NCBI GenBank assembly: GCA_964593585.1
Contig: CAZQIZ010000013.1
Location: forward strand, 1 to 64,000
Reading direction: 5' to 3'
DNA from: JACQFV01 sp964593585
GTDB taxonomy: Bacteria; Zixibacteria; MSB-5A5; WJJR01
DNA: 64,000 nt
Below, in pieces: positions 25,117-34,975 of this stretch (position 1 is the first letter of the stretch; each line of letters starts with the position of its first letter). A program made the translations under genes and the position numbers. The notes below the pieces were generated by a model, which was given only the letters and a program-made list of their open reading frames with translations, did not search any database and was not told the DNA's origin.

Positions 25117-26790
25117 CTACTGCAGGTTGACGAGGACCAGGACCAGTCCCTGCCCCGATGCGAGCCGTGTCATTGCCTTGCCGATGATGGCGCCGTGCGC
25201 GCGGTCGTAATCGCCGGCGCGCATGGCATGGCCGGGGCGATCGGCGGTGGTGAGCAGATCGCCGATTTCAATCGGGCCGGCATCGGCGTCGGCGAGGACA
25301 TAGACCCGACCGGTCAGCGCCACCGGATGGTGGCCGTCGGCGGTGGTGCCTTCCTGACGCATCAGCATGCCGGGGATGACCCCGCCCGCGCCGCTGACGA
25401 TGCCGGCGACCGCGCGGCAGTACCCGCCCTCGGAGACGGCCAGCTCGCCGGGGTGATTCGGATCGATGCAGACCACCGCGCCGGGCACCGGCGCCATCCC
25501 CGACGGGCTCGGGTTGATGTTGAACTGCTCGGAGAGATCAGCGCCGCCGGTGATTTCCAGCACCTGCGTGGTGACGCGCCCCGGGCCGTTGCCGGGGGAC
25601 GCGTCCATGTTGATGGTCACGTTGCCGGCGCCGTCGCGCAGTTCGATCTGCGCGCCGTTGCCCGCGGCCTCGGCGGCAATGATGTCGACCGTGCGGGTGC
25701 CGTCCTCGTCATAGAGCGACATGCGCCCGGCGCCGACGCTGCCGTTGAACAGGCCGTCGGTTGTCAGGATCGCGCGCGTGGCCTGAGTGGAATCGTAGAG
25801 CCGGATGGTGCCGTGGTTGTTTTCGTCGGCGTCCAGTTCGATCGTCTGGCGGCCGTTGCTGTTGTAGAAATTCGCGCCGCCGCCCCCGCCGCCGCCGAGG
25901 GCGTCGAGCGTGACGGTGTTGCGCGTCCCGTCGCCGAGCGTGAAGACCGCCCCGCCGTCGCCGGCATCGGCGTCGAGATCGACGTTGACCCGCGACGGCG
26001 TGTTCAACTGGAGCATGCCGCTGTTGCCGTCGTTGGCGTCGACCACCACGCCCAGCGTGGCGCCGCTGTAGTACATCTGGATGAACCCGCCGTTGCCGGT
26101 GGCGGTGCTGCCGATGGTGGTGGTGGGATTGTTCAGCTCGTCGTAGGTGCGCAGAATGCCGCCGCCGGAACCGTTGCGGTCCAGACTGGCGAAGACATCG
26201 CCATCGATGTTTTCGACCAGCTCAATGGCGTCAAACGCTTCGACTTGTCCGATCTCGCCGTTGAGTTTGACGCGCGGGAAGGTGGTGCCGTCGCGGACGA
26301 TGACATTGCCCGGGTCGCCGAGATCGCCGATGTAAACGTCGCTGTGCACACGGATGTCGCCGAAGATGTCGCCGCCGCTGGCGTTGTCGACGGTCGTGAT
26401 GCGATGGGAGTAGGGCGTGGTAATCATCTGCACCCGTGGCAGGACCACACCCGACTCGACATGCTGCACTTCCAGCCACTGCTCGCCGGCCGAGAACACC
26501 GACTCGCCCAAGGGGTGGGTTTCGCCCAGCCGGGCGTTCCAAAGGCCGTTGGCGTCGAGCGTCACCACATGCTGTTCCTGTCCCACCACCTGCGGCCAGA
26601 TTTCACGCGTGTCGGTCGGGGACGGAAATATCTTGAAGATGAGCGTGGCGGTTCCCGCCGGCAACGGCGCGCCGTTGGCGTCGGTCAGACGGCCCTGCAC
26701 ATGAATAAGAGTGGGCACCGCGGCTTGGACACCGGCTGTCATCAGCAGGCCGACGAACGCCAAGGCAACGAGCAAGAATTTGGGACGCAT
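25117..26790 (-). CDS. Secreted beta-rich surface protein with glycine/aspartate repeats
   Basis: A 557-residue secreted protein. The signal peptide LLVALAFVGLLMTAGVQA (about 5-23) precedes VPTLIHVQGRLTDANGAPL, a small domain I associate with large secreted proteins in these phyla. The middle (about 110-400) is a run of short, degenerate strand-turn units rich in G, D and N (DNASGGDIFGDIRV, DANDGNSGMLQL, DADAGDGGAVFTL, LGGGGGGGANFYN), in keeping with a beta-helix or trimeric fibre. The C-terminal 130 residues (VVCIDPNHPGELAVSE, GRVYVLADADAGPIEIGD) form a separate domain similar to C-terminal parts of tail-fibre-like proteins. The ATG at 26790 has GGAGGAG. It is followed by the protease gene on the same strand. 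Confidence 0.8.
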   Translation of the reverse strand: MRPKFLLVALAFVGLLMTAGVQAAVPTLIHVQGRLTDANGAPLPAGTATLIFKIFPSPTDTREIWPQVVGQEQHVVTLDANGLWNARLGETHPLGESVFSAGEQWLEVQHVESGVVLPRVQMITTPYSHRITTVDNASGGDIFGDIRVHSDVYIGDLGDPGNVIVRDGTTFPRVKLNGEIGQVEAFDAIELVENIDGDVFASLDRNGSGGGILRTYDELNNPTTTIGSTATGNGGFIQMYYSGATLGVVVDANDGNSGMLQLNTPSRVNVDLDADAGDGGAVFTLGDGTRNTVTLDALGGGGGGGANFYNSNGRQTIELDADENNHGTIRLYDSTQATRAILTTDGLFNGSVGAGRMSLYDEDGTRTVDIIAAEAAGNGAQIELRDGAGNVTINMDASPGNGPGRVTTQVLEITGGADLSEQFNINPSPSGMAPVPGAVVCIDPNHPGELAVSEGGYCRAVAGIVSGAGGVIPGMLMRQEGTTADGHHPVALTGRVYVLADADAGPIEIGDLLTTADRPGHAMRAGDYDRAHGAIIGKAMTRLASGQGLVLVLVNLQ

Positions 26791-26932
26791 GGACAGACTC
26801 CTCCGCAGGGGGTGCACGTGCTAAATTGTCAGAGTCTTCGGGGCAGGACCCACGAAGCGAGAACAGGGTCAACATACAGGATGCTTTTTCTCAGGAAAAC
26901 AGAAATCGCACCCCCGGACGGGGAGGAGCGCC

Positions 26933-27502
26933 ATGGTGCTATCGATCCGCACTGTGCCTGAAGGGTACCCACGGCTGGAGACCACGCGACTGGTGTTGCG
27001 CGCCTTCGAGTTGACCGATGCGTCCCGCGTGCAATTACTGGCCGGCGACCGGGCCGTGGCCGCCACCACCGCCCGCATTCCACACCCCTATCCCGACGGC
27101 GAAGCCGAGCGCTGGATCGCCACGCATGCCATCGCATTCGCCGAAGGGCAGGGATTGAACCTGGCGATTGTGCGCCGTGCGGACGGCCTCCTGGTTGGCA
27201 GCATTGGACTCGAGATCCAGCCGTGGCATGCGCGCGCGGAAGTCGGTTATTGGATCGGCCGTGAGTTCTGGGGGCAGGGGTATGCCACCGAGGCGTTGCG
27301 CGCGGTGCTCGCGTATGGGTTTGGACGCAGACTGCGCCGCATCTGGGCGGAGCACTTCGCCACCAATCCGGCCTCGGGACGAGTCCTGCAGAAGGCGGGG
27401 ATGCGCCACGAGGGCACCTTGCGTCAGCACATGCTCAAGTGGGACACGCCGATGGACTGCGAAGTCTATGGCCTGCTGGCGGCGGAGTTTCGTCGGGAGT
27501 AA
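26933..27502 (+). CDS. GNAT family N-acetyltransferase (RimJ/RimL-like)
   Basis: A 189-residue cytosolic acetyltransferase. Family features: LETTRLVLRAFELTDA at the start, then GSIGLEIQPWHARAEVGYWIGREFWGQGYATEALRAVLAYGF, which holds the acetyl-CoA pyrophosphate loop (Q/R-x-x-G-Y/x-A, here QGYATE), and NPASGRVLQKAGMRHEGTLRQH near the end. Substrate is unknown; RimJ/RimL relatives modify protein N-termini. The GGAGGAG site sits six bases from the ATG. It stands alone among secreted-protein genes and has no obvious partner. Confidence 0.92.
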   Translation: MVLSIRTVPEGYPRLETTRLVLRAFELTDASRVQLLAGDRAVAATTARIPHPYPDGEAERWIATHAIAFAEGQGLNLAIVRRADGLLVGSIGLEIQPWHARAEVGYWIGREFWGQGYATEALRAVLAYGFGRRLRRIWAEHFATNPASGRVLQKAGMRHEGTLRQHMLKWDTPMDCEVYGLLAAEFRRE

Positions 27503-27673
27503 TCGAATTTCCAGTCTCAACTGTCGGCACGCGGTTGGGGATTCCCGTCCACAGTCGCAGATTTCCTCAGCCTGACAATACTTTAATTCCTGATCAAATC
27601 CGACTTGGGAAGCGGAATTTGCGCGCTATTTTGGAGGGGTCCGCAGTTCCTCACCCTGCTTGTGGAGGTTGAG

Positions 27674-29006
27674 ATGAAAACCGTCGGGTTTCCCGCCGTG
27701 GCCGTGCTGGCATTCGGCCTGACAGCCGTTGCCTCGGCCACCGTCCGTCATGTGCCGGCCGATTTTGCCGCGATCCAGGCGGCGATCGATGCCTCCATCA
27801 GCGGTGACACGGTGCTCGTTGCGCCCGGTGTCTACACCGAAAACCTCGACCTGCGCGGCCGCGCGTTGCGGCTGCTATCGTCCGGCGGGGCGGAGGCGAC
27901 CACGCTGTCCCTCTCTTTTCCTGAGGCCACACTCATCCTGGTCAGCGGGGTCGGGGCGGGCGCCGAGCTGGCCGGATTCACGCTCGTCGGCGGCGCGGTT
28001 CTTCATCCCCGGGCCGGGGGACATGAACATGAATCAGGCCCTCGATCTGGTTGATGTGGTCATGGTGATCGACGTCGTCTTCCGCGCCGCCGCCGAACCG
28101 GCCGCGTTCTATCTGGCCGATGTCAACGGCGATTGCGTGATCGACGTTCGCGATGTCGTGCGCATCATCGAGCACTCCTTCCGCGGCGGCCCCCTGCCGC
28201 TTTCGTTGTGCGCGACGGGCGCCTCCCACCGACGTGTTGTGCCAATCGACTACGCCACCATCACCAGCGCGATGCTGGCGGCGGCCGACGATGACACAAT
28301 TCTCGTGATGCCGGGAGTCTACCGCGAGAACATCCGATTCTACGGCAAACGGGTTCACGTGGTGGGCGAAGGCGGTCCCGGCGTCACGACGCTTGAGCCG
28401 GCGATCCTCGACGAGCCCACGGTGCGGTTCGACACGGGAGAGCCGGCGGGCGCATCCCTCTCAGGATTCACCCTCACCGGAGGCGATGGCAAGCACGCCA
28501 TTCTCGTTTCCAACGGCGCCAGTCCGCACATTCATCACAACATCATCCGCGACCACATCTCCTACGAGCACAACGCCACCGCGATCGGATCGTATGACGC
28601 CAACCCGGCGATCGAATACAATCTCTTCGTGCACACGCGGTCCTTGGGTGGTATCGGGATCTTTTCCGGAGGCGGAACCATCAACAGCAACACCTTCGAC
28701 GACAATTCGCGCGGCTACTGGTCGCAGGGTGTCGGGGTGGTGGCGCGCAACAACATCGTTACCAACTCCGTGCAATTCGGCATCGGCGACGATGGATTTG
28801 CCGTCAACGATTACAACTGCCTGTTCAACAATGTCGTGGAGTACTGTTGCGGCGCCGTGGCCGGCCCCAACGATATGCTGCTTGATCCTCTCTATTGCGA
28901 CCGCGCTGTCGAGGACTTCCGTCTCGGCCCGGGGTCGCCGGCCCTGGGCAGCGGCGCCGACGGTCGCGATCGCGGCGCATTCCCGGCAGGGTGCAGTGGA
29001 AACTAA
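27674..29006 (+). pseudogene. Frameshifted secreted beta-helix / dockerin protein
   Basis: The first frame (27674-28054) has a signal peptide (VAVLAFGLTAVASA) and a beta-helix-type start: ATVRHVPADFAAIQAAIDA, DTVLVAPGVYTENLDL. After FTLVGGA it stops making sense and ends. Sense resumes in another frame around 28000-28030 with a dockerin-like pair (LDLVDVVMVIDVVFR, DVNGDCVIDVRDVVRIIEHSFRGG), then a second beta-helix (IDYATITSAMLAAADDD, ILVMPGVYRENIRFYGK, NSFDDNSRG-like turns) running to 29006. A one-base indel in the G/C-run around 28003-28020 would join the frames; a larger deletion fusing two paralogues is also possible. The start has GTGGAGG. Family members are extracellular and often bind polysaccharide. 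Confidence 0.72.
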
Positions 29007-29250
29007 TAGCAATCGCTTGTGGCGGTTGGCCGCACAGAGGGGCCGACCGGCGGTCACTGTGCACTGAAGTGATCTGATATCATCGTCTTTGCGGCTCTGG
29101 CAGTTCAGGCGGGCCAAGTTGGCGCCATAACCGCTTGACCCGACCGCCGGGGGCGGATAAGTTTGATCCTGTTGCTGGGCAGGCCAGGAAGCACCTACCG
29201 ATCCTGGGATGGAACCTATGCTGGGTAGCAAGCGAAAGGAGCGCTGGGGC

Positions 29251-31368
29251 ATGCGTGCATCCAGTTGGAGTGCAATCATCCTTGCGGGTTTGGCACTATG
29301 GGTCGTGGCCGGTTGCGGCGACGATGAGGATAAAAACCTGGTGGTGCGCAATGTCTCGGTGGCGCCGGCGTTGCTGACCGAAGGGGATGTCGGCGTGATC
29401 GAAGTGCTGGTGACCAACCGCTCCGGCGCCGCCCAGGATGACGAGACCGTCTACATGTCGGCGATCCCGGCCGCCTCGGTGACCTTCACCGCCACCGCGG
29501 TGACCACCAACGCGCTTGGCATCGCCGCGACCACCTTTACCGCGGCCGAACCGGGCAGCGTCCTGATCGGCGCGCGTGTGGGCAACAACCCCAGCACCGA
29601 ATACGTGACCATCGTGATCGAAGAAAGCGACGATGACGGGGGCGGCGGCACCAACGGGCAGGTGACCTTGACGATCACTCCCCCGGTGTTGGTGGCCGAC
29701 GGGCAAGCAACGGCGGCGGTGCATGCAGTCATCGCCGACAACGCCGGCGATCCGATTCCCGACAACACGCCGGTCAAGTTTGTCGCGGGCGAGAAGTTCA
29801 ACGACATCGACGGCGACGGGGCCTGGACGCCTAATGTCGACGCGCTGGTGTATGACGCCGACGCCGACGGGGAATGGGACGCGCTCGGCGTGATCGACCG
29901 GCTGCGCTACGCGGCCAACGGCCAGGCCAACGCCACCTTTACCGCCGGCTTCATCGCCGGACCGGTGCACATCAAGGTGACCGCCGGCTCCGGCCCGCAG
30001 CGCATTACCGGCGAGGCCATCCTCTCGCTGGTTGCGGGCAATCCGGTGCACACGATCGCGCTGTCACCCGAACGGCAACGGATCCAGGTGCGCGGCACCG
30101 GAGGCATTGAGTGGACGCGCATTGTGGCGGAGGCCTACGATGAGCATGGCAATCCCGCCGACGAGGGGCTGCCGATCGAGTTCCTGATCACCGCGGGCCC
30201 GGGCGGCGGCGAGACGGTCAACGGCGAGGCGGTCGGACCGGTCACCGCGCGGACCAACGCGCTGGGGCAGGCGACGGTCACTCTCAACGCCGGCACCCTC
30301 CCCGGCACCGTCCGTCTGCGTGCCCGCGCCGGCACGGTCCTCTCCACCGCCACGCAGGTCACGATCCGCAGCGGCCCGCCGGCGGCGATCTCCTGCGGGG
30401 TGGAGGACTGCAATGTCCCCTCGTGGAGCCAGACCGGATACAACAATCGCGTGCTGGCGGTGGTGGTCGATCAGTGGGGCAATGAGGTTCCTGATTCGAC
30501 TGCGGTCTACTTCGGCACCGAGCAGGGGTTGATTGAGGGCGCCGCGGAGACGATGATCGAGCAGACGGTGCGTGGGAAGGCCGAGACGTTCTGGAACTCC
30601 GGCGAGCCGCGCAACGATCCCTATGTCTACATCTGGTGCGAAACCGCCGGCGGCACGGTCAGGGACACCTGTGTCTTCCTCGAGTCGGGCGCGCCATCCA
30701 CCGGCACATTCGTGACTTGGCCGCAGACCATGGTCGCTTCCGGGGACAGTCTCGGTCGCGTGGAGATCGCGGTGCTGGACATCAACGGCGTGTTTGTCGA
30801 TACCGATACGCCCATCGAGTTGCTGACGGACTTCGGGTCGATCCAATCGGGTCTGCTTCAGGATGGATGCAATTCCGCCACTTATATCGGCTACTACCGT
30901 CCGCCGGTTCTGGACCAGGACTACAGTTACACAACTCCGGGTGATGGGATCGGCGTGGTGGCCACCATCCGCGCCAACGCCGGCGGACCGACCGGTTATC
31001 ACGGCAGCGTGAATGTGACGCTATTGACTGGCAAGTCGGACCCGCGCTTCTCGCAGGTCAACATGGCCAGTCAGGTGCACCAAGGAGCATTTGTCCCGGT
31101 CGAAGTGGTTGTTCGCGATTACGATGGCAATCCGCTGGGCGGTCATGAAATCGAAATCACGGTGCAGTCAACCAGCGAGGGAATCAGCGGCAGCATTTCC
31201 GGCTCCACGCAGTTCACCGACAAGTACGGGGTCGCGCGAGGATTCATCTTTACCGCCGACAACCCGAGTTTCCCATGTAATCACACTGGCTACCTGACCA
31301 TCCGTGATGTCGATCCGCAGTTCGGCGGCATGCTCATGGTGCATACGGTACTGATAACCTGTCAGTAG
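29251..31368 (+). CDS. Lipoprotein with tandem Ig-like (invasin/Big-type) domains
   Basis: A 705-residue lipoprotein. Signal peptide residues ILAGLALWVVAGC place the lipidated cysteine at about 22. The mature protein is a string of roughly five or six Ig-like beta domains. Typical strand motifs recur: TVYMSAIPAASVTFTATAVTTNALGIAATTFTA, NALGQATVTLNAGTLPGTVRLRARAG, then later DKYGVARGFIFTADN. Glycine and aspartate linkers separate them. Such proteins are usually surface-exposed adhesins or structural proteins. The ATG at 29251 has AAGGAG nine bases upstream. It follows the frameshifted gene by about 245 bp and is closed by a strong terminator. Confidence 0.88.
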   Translation: MRASSWSAIILAGLALWVVAGCGDDEDKNLVVRNVSVAPALLTEGDVGVIEVLVTNRSGAAQDDETVYMSAIPAASVTFTATAVTTNALGIAATTFTAAEPGSVLIGARVGNNPSTEYVTIVIEESDDDGGGGTNGQVTLTITPPVLVADGQATAAVHAVIADNAGDPIPDNTPVKFVAGEKFNDIDGDGAWTPNVDALVYDADADGEWDALGVIDRLRYAANGQANATFTAGFIAGPVHIKVTAGSGPQRITGEAILSLVAGNPVHTIALSPERQRIQVRGTGGIEWTRIVAEAYDEHGNPADEGLPIEFLITAGPGGGETVNGEAVGPVTARTNALGQATVTLNAGTLPGTVRLRARAGTVLSTATQVTIRSGPPAAISCGVEDCNVPSWSQTGYNNRVLAVVVDQWGNEVPDSTAVYFGTEQGLIEGAAETMIEQTVRGKAETFWNSGEPRNDPYVYIWCETAGGTVRDTCVFLESGAPSTGTFVTWPQTMVASGDSLGRVEIAVLDINGVFVDTDTPIELLTDFGSIQSGLLQDGCNSATYIGYYRPPVLDQDYSYTTPGDGIGVVATIRANAGGPTGYHGSVNVTLLTGKSDPRFSQVNMASQVHQGAFVPVEVVVRDYDGNPLGGHEIEITVQSTSEGISGSISGSTQFTDKYGVARGFIFTADNPSFPCNHTGYLTIRDVDPQFGGMLMVHTVLITCQ

Positions 31369-31414
31369 CCGGGCGCGATGCGGCTCACTTCAGTGAGTCC
31401 TCGTCGAGTGTCAA

Positions 31415-31447
31415 AGGGTGGGCGCGGATGACGCGCCCACTCTTTTT
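31415..31447 (+). terminator. Rho-independent terminator after the Ig-like lipoprotein
   Basis: GTGGGCGCG (31418-31426) pairs with CGCGCCCAC (31432-31440) around GATGA. The stem can extend by three more pairs including one G-U, and TTTTT follows at 31443-31447. The distance to the stop codon at 31368 is about 50 bases. Confidence 0.85.
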
Positions 31448-31543
31448 GCATGTACCGAGATGTGGTTTTCGGCACCGGCTTCACGGCAAACACATCCGCC
31501 ATGGGCGCGCAATCCCGCCGGAAAATCGCTACATTGGAAGGCG

Positions 31544-33394
31544 ATGGACTTGACGCCACGCATCATTGTCATCGGCGGCGGACATGCCGGCATCGAGGCG
31601 GCGGCCGCGGCGGCGACCATGGGCGCCCGGGTGCTGTTCATCACTCAGGATCCGGCGGCAATCGGACGAATGTCCTGCAATCCTGCCATCGGCGGCATCG
31701 GCAAGGGACAGATCGTCCGAGAGATCGATGCCCTCGGTGGCCGGATGGGGTATCTGGCCGACTGTGCCGGGATTCAGTTCAAGGTCCTAAATCGCCGCAA
31801 AGGTCCAGCGGTACAGTCCTCGCGCTGTCAGTGCGATCGACGTTCATATCAACAAGCGGCACAAGAAGATATATCGCAGAAGACGGGTGTCATTGTCCGT
31901 CGCGGCGGTGTGAACTCACTCCTCATCAAAGGCGGTCGGATTGCCGGCGTCGTCGATCAGGACGGAGAGCATCATGCGGCGGATGCGGTCGTGCTTTGCG
32001 CCGGCACCTTCCTGGAGGCAGTCACTCATGTCGGCAGCAAAATCGAGAAGGCGGGACGTTATGGCGAACCGCCCGCCGAGGGACTTTCGGGGCAACTGCG
32101 AGATCTCGGTTTTGAAGTCGGGCGTTTGAAGACCGGAACCCCGCCGCGGCTCGATGGGTTGACCATCGACTACTCGCTCTGCGAGATTCAGCCCGGCGAT
32201 GAGCCGCCGCGCGGATTTTCGCGGCGACAGCCGGTTGCCATCCGCAACGAGGCGGTTTGCTGGTTGACTTATACCTCCCCGGCAACGCATGAGGTGATCG
32301 GCGCCAACTTCGACCGTTCGCCGCTGTTCAACGGTCAGATCTCCGGGATCGGGCCACGCTATTGTCCATCGATTGAAGACAAGGTCAAGAAGTTCGCCGA
32401 GAAGCCGCGTCACCAACTCTTCCTCGAGCCGGAGGGGATGGGAACCGACGAGATCTACATCAATGGATTTTCGACTTCTCTCCCCGCCGATGTGCAGTTG
32501 GAAGCCCTCCGTACCATCCCAGCGTTGCGAGCGGTGGAGATGACACGTCCCGGTTACGCTGTCGAGTACGACTATTTTCCGCCGACGCAACTTAAACTTT
32601 CGCTTGAGACTAAGATCATTCCCGGTCTCTTCTTCGCCGGGCAGATCAATGGGACATCCGGCTATGAAGAAGCCGCCGGCCAGGGGTTGGTGGCCGGGAT
32701 CAATGCGGTGCTTTGCTGCCGGGCCGAGACGCCGTTTGTCCTCAGCCGGGCCGAATCATACATCGGCGTGATGATCGATGACCTGGTGACGCTGGGAGTC
32801 GATGAACCATACCGCATGTTCACTTCGCGCGCCGAGCATCGCCTGCATCTTCGCGAGGACAACGCCGAACGACGTCTCGCGCATCATGCGGTGCGTCTGG
32901 GGCTGCGTTCGCAGCACGAGCTTGATGTGTTGCGTCGACGCTGGGAGCAGATCGACCACGCGATCGCCGCGTTCGGCAGGACTACAGTCCCGGGAGAGTC
33001 ACTCCCTTATGCGGGGTTGCGTCGTCAGGGTGGCGCCACGCTGGATCAACTGCTGCGGATCCCGGAGGTGAGTCTTTCCGATCTGCGCCAGTATCATCCG
33101 GAGCTGGAAGACTACGATCCGGATGCGGCGGAGCAGATTGAGGTGGCTATCAAGTACCGCGGCTACATCAAGCGCCAGCAGCGTCAGATCGAGCAGTTCC
33201 AGCGCATGGAGTCGCAGCGCATTCCGGAGACGTTGTCCTTTGCATCGCTGCCCGGTCTGCGTCGCGAGTCGGTCGAGAAGTTCGCGCGGATCCGTCCGGC
33301 GACGCTCGGACAGGCGTCGCGTATTCCCGGCATCACCTCGGCCGACCTCAATCTGTTGATGATTCATCTCAAGGTGGGTAATGGCCGTAGCTAG
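31544..33394 (+). CDS. mnmG: tRNA uridine-5-carboxymethylaminomethyl(34) synthesis enzyme MnmG
   Basis: A 616-residue FAD-dependent enzyme, partner of MnmE. The N-terminus has the FAD-binding GGGHAGIEAAAAAA, then SCNPAIGGIGKGQIVREIDALGG and GTFLEAVTHVG. Later motifs are GLSGQLRDLGFEVGRLKTGTPPR, NEAVCWLTYT, TSGYEEAAGQGLVAGINA and TSRAEHRLHLREDNAERRL. The C-terminal helical domain with YRGYIKRQQRQIEQF and IPGITSADLNLL, which contacts MnmE, is intact. The ATG at 31544 is chosen because the in-frame residues upstream come from the leader. It begins the mnmG-rsmG-parA-parB run. Confidence 0.97.
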   Translation: MDLTPRIIVIGGGHAGIEAAAAAATMGARVLFITQDPAAIGRMSCNPAIGGIGKGQIVREIDALGGRMGYLADCAGIQFKVLNRRKGPAVQSSRCQCDRRSYQQAAQEDISQKTGVIVRRGGVNSLLIKGGRIAGVVDQDGEHHAADAVVLCAGTFLEAVTHVGSKIEKAGRYGEPPAEGLSGQLRDLGFEVGRLKTGTPPRLDGLTIDYSLCEIQPGDEPPRGFSRRQPVAIRNEAVCWLTYTSPATHEVIGANFDRSPLFNGQISGIGPRYCPSIEDKVKKFAEKPRHQLFLEPEGMGTDEIYINGFSTSLPADVQLEALRTIPALRAVEMTRPGYAVEYDYFPPTQLKLSLETKIIPGLFFAGQINGTSGYEEAAGQGLVAGINAVLCCRAETPFVLSRAESYIGVMIDDLVTLGVDEPYRMFTSRAEHRLHLREDNAERRLAHHAVRLGLRSQHELDVLRRRWEQIDHAIAAFGRTTVPGESLPYAGLRRQGGATLDQLLRIPEVSLSDLRQYHPELEDYDPDAAEQIEVAIKYRGYIKRQQRQIEQFQRMESQRIPETLSFASLPGLRRESVEKFARIRPATLGQASRIPGITSADLNLLMIHLKVGNGRS

Positions 33395-33407
33395 AGCGAC
33401 CGACGGC

Positions 33408-33423
33408 CGTTTCACGTGGAACA
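33408..33423. other. parS-like centromere site 1
   Basis: The minus-strand reading TGTTCCACGTGAAACG matches the Bacillus subtilis parS TGTTCCACGTGAAACA at 15 of 16 positions. It lies in the mnmG-rsmG gap, 800 bp upstream of parA. ParB (Spo0J) binds such sites near oriC and spreads to drive chromosome segregation. Confidence 0.9.
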
Positions 33424-33505
33424 TCGCGAATTGTCCGACTAATTCCCGCGAAAGTCGATTGACATCGTCATCCGTTCGGTGACTCCTTGACTGAGTGAAC
33501 GGGGG

Positions 33506-33521
33506 CGTTTCACGTGAAACT
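33506..33521. other. parS-like centromere site 2, overlapping the rsmG start
   Basis: CGTTTCACGTGAAACT contains the perfect 14-base palindrome GTTTCACGTGAAAC (33507-33520). The rsmG start codon GTG is 33514-33516 in its middle, so the site and the start of translation share bases. It is 98 bp from site 1, centre to centre. Confidence 0.9.
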
Positions 33522-34152
33522 GAATCCGGTCCTGCTGGCGAAAGCCGCTGGCGTTAAATCCATTGATCCTGATGCCTTGGTGCGGTTGGAGCAGTATGCC
33601 GACCTGCTGGCCGCAGCCAACCGACGGATCAATCTGATCTCCCGGGCCAGCGAGCTTGAGCAGGAGATCAAACGGCAGATTGTGGTCTCGCTTCTGCCGC
33701 TGCGGGTGGACCGTACCGATCCTTGCCGTTGGATCGACATCGGTTCCGGTGGCGGATTCCCGGTGGTGCCGCTGGCGATCGTAGAACCACACGTCGAATT
33801 CATTGCCGTCGAAGCGGTGGCGAAGAAGGCCTACTTCATCGAGCGCACTGCGCAGGAGATTGGCATCGCCAACCTGCGGGTGATCGCTGGCGAGATCGAA
33901 CGAGTGATAGCGAAAGATCCGCGTCCAGAATGCCAGGTTGTCAGTATCAAAGCAGTGGCGGATTTGCCGCAGAGTCTTGCCTGGGCCGGGGAGTTGCTTG
34001 TCCATGGCGGGTTGCTTTTCACCTACAAACCAGGCGACTCAGATCTGATCACGACCGCTCAGAATGAGAAATTCGAACAATTGATGGTTGTTGATGTTAA
34101 AGAAGTCATTGACATCACCAGTCTATCATTAGTAGTCTACAAGAAACGATGA
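33514..34152 (+). CDS. rsmG: 16S rRNA (guanine(527)-N(7))-methyltransferase RsmG
   Basis: A 212-residue SAM-dependent methyltransferase. Motifs: the helical start YADLLAAANRRINLISR, motif I WIDIGSGGGFPVVPLAI at about 73-89 and a downstream EAVAKKAYFIERTAQEIG. Loss of RsmG in other bacteria gives low-level streptomycin resistance. The start is GTG, embedded in the parS palindrome. No good Shine-Dalgarno is seen, although GGGGGCG lies seven bases before it. The gene sits between mnmG and parA as in many origin regions. Confidence 0.95.
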   Translation: MKLNPVLLAKAAGVKSIDPDALVRLEQYADLLAAANRRINLISRASELEQEIKRQIVVSLLPLRVDRTDPCRWIDIGSGGGFPVVPLAIVEPHVEFIAVEAVAKKAYFIERTAQEIGIANLRVIAGEIERVIAKDPRPECQVVSIKAVADLPQSLAWAGELLVHGGLLFTYKPGDSDLITTAQNEKFEQLMVVDVKEVIDITSLSLVVYKKR

Positions 34153-34210
34153 TCCACCACTACGCTGTCAGGCATGTAGTTATAAATGCAATTATTCGCA
34201 GAGGGAAGCA

Positions 34211-34975
34211 GTGACGGCACGGCGCATCATCTCGGTGGCCAACCAGAAGGGGGGGGTGGGCAAGACAACCACCGCGGTCAATCTGGCAAGTTGTTTGGCG
34301 ATCAGCGGTAAGCGCACATTGCTTGTGGATCTCGACCCGCAGGCCAACTCGACATCGTTCCTGGGCATCGACAAATCAACAGTCACCACATCGACTTATG
34401 AAGTGGTTCTCAACGGAGTTCCGGTGCGTGAAGCGGCAATCCCCACCGGGGTGGATCGTCTCGACATTCTCCCCTCCGCGATTCGGTTGGTCGGCGCCGA
34501 AGTCGAGATGGTAGAAATGGCCGGACGCGAATCGCGTCTGAAGGATGCCCTCGCTGACAGCAATCTCCCGTATGAGTTCATCATTATCGACTGTCCACCA
34601 TCGCTTAACATATTGACATTGAATGCATTAGTTGCATCGGGCTCGGTCCTGATCCCGGTGCAAACCGAGTACTTCGCCCTTGAGGGGTTGGGACTTTTGC
34701 TGGACACCATCAACCGGATCAAGGGGTCGCTTAATCCGGAGCTGGAGATCGAGGGAGTGCTTCTGACCATGTACGATTCCCGTCTGAATCTCTCACGCCA
34801 GGTCGAGGCGGAGGCGCGGAAGTTCTTTGCCGGGAAGGTGTATCAGACGGTAATCCAGCGGAATGTGCGGTTGGCGGAGGCGCCGGGGTTCGGCAAGCCG
34901 ATTGTCCTGTACGACATGCTGTCGGCGGGAGCGGAGAATTACGTGTCGTTGGCCAAGGAGGTCATTGCGTCATGA
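34211..34975 (+). CDS. parA: Chromosome-partitioning ATPase ParA (Soj)
   Basis: A 254-residue ParA/MinD-family ATPase. The deviant Walker A is NQKGGVGKTTTAVNLA near the start, with DLDPQANSTS as Walker A' and IIDCPPSLNILTLNALVAS later. It lacks an N-terminal DNA-binding domain, as chromosomal ParA does. It works with ParB and parS in origin segregation. The start is GTG with GAGGGA four bases before it. It overlaps parB by four bases (ATGA). Confidence 0.96.
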   Translation: MTARRIISVANQKGGVGKTTTAVNLASCLAISGKRTLLVDLDPQANSTSFLGIDKSTVTTSTYEVVLNGVPVREAAIPTGVDRLDILPSAIRLVGAEVEMVEMAGRESRLKDALADSNLPYEFIIIDCPPSLNILTLNALVASGSVLIPVQTEYFALEGLGLLLDTINRIKGSLNPELEIEGVLLTMYDSRLNLSRQVEAEARKFFAGKVYQTVIQRNVRLAEAPGFGKPIVLYDMLSAGAENYVSLAKEVIAS

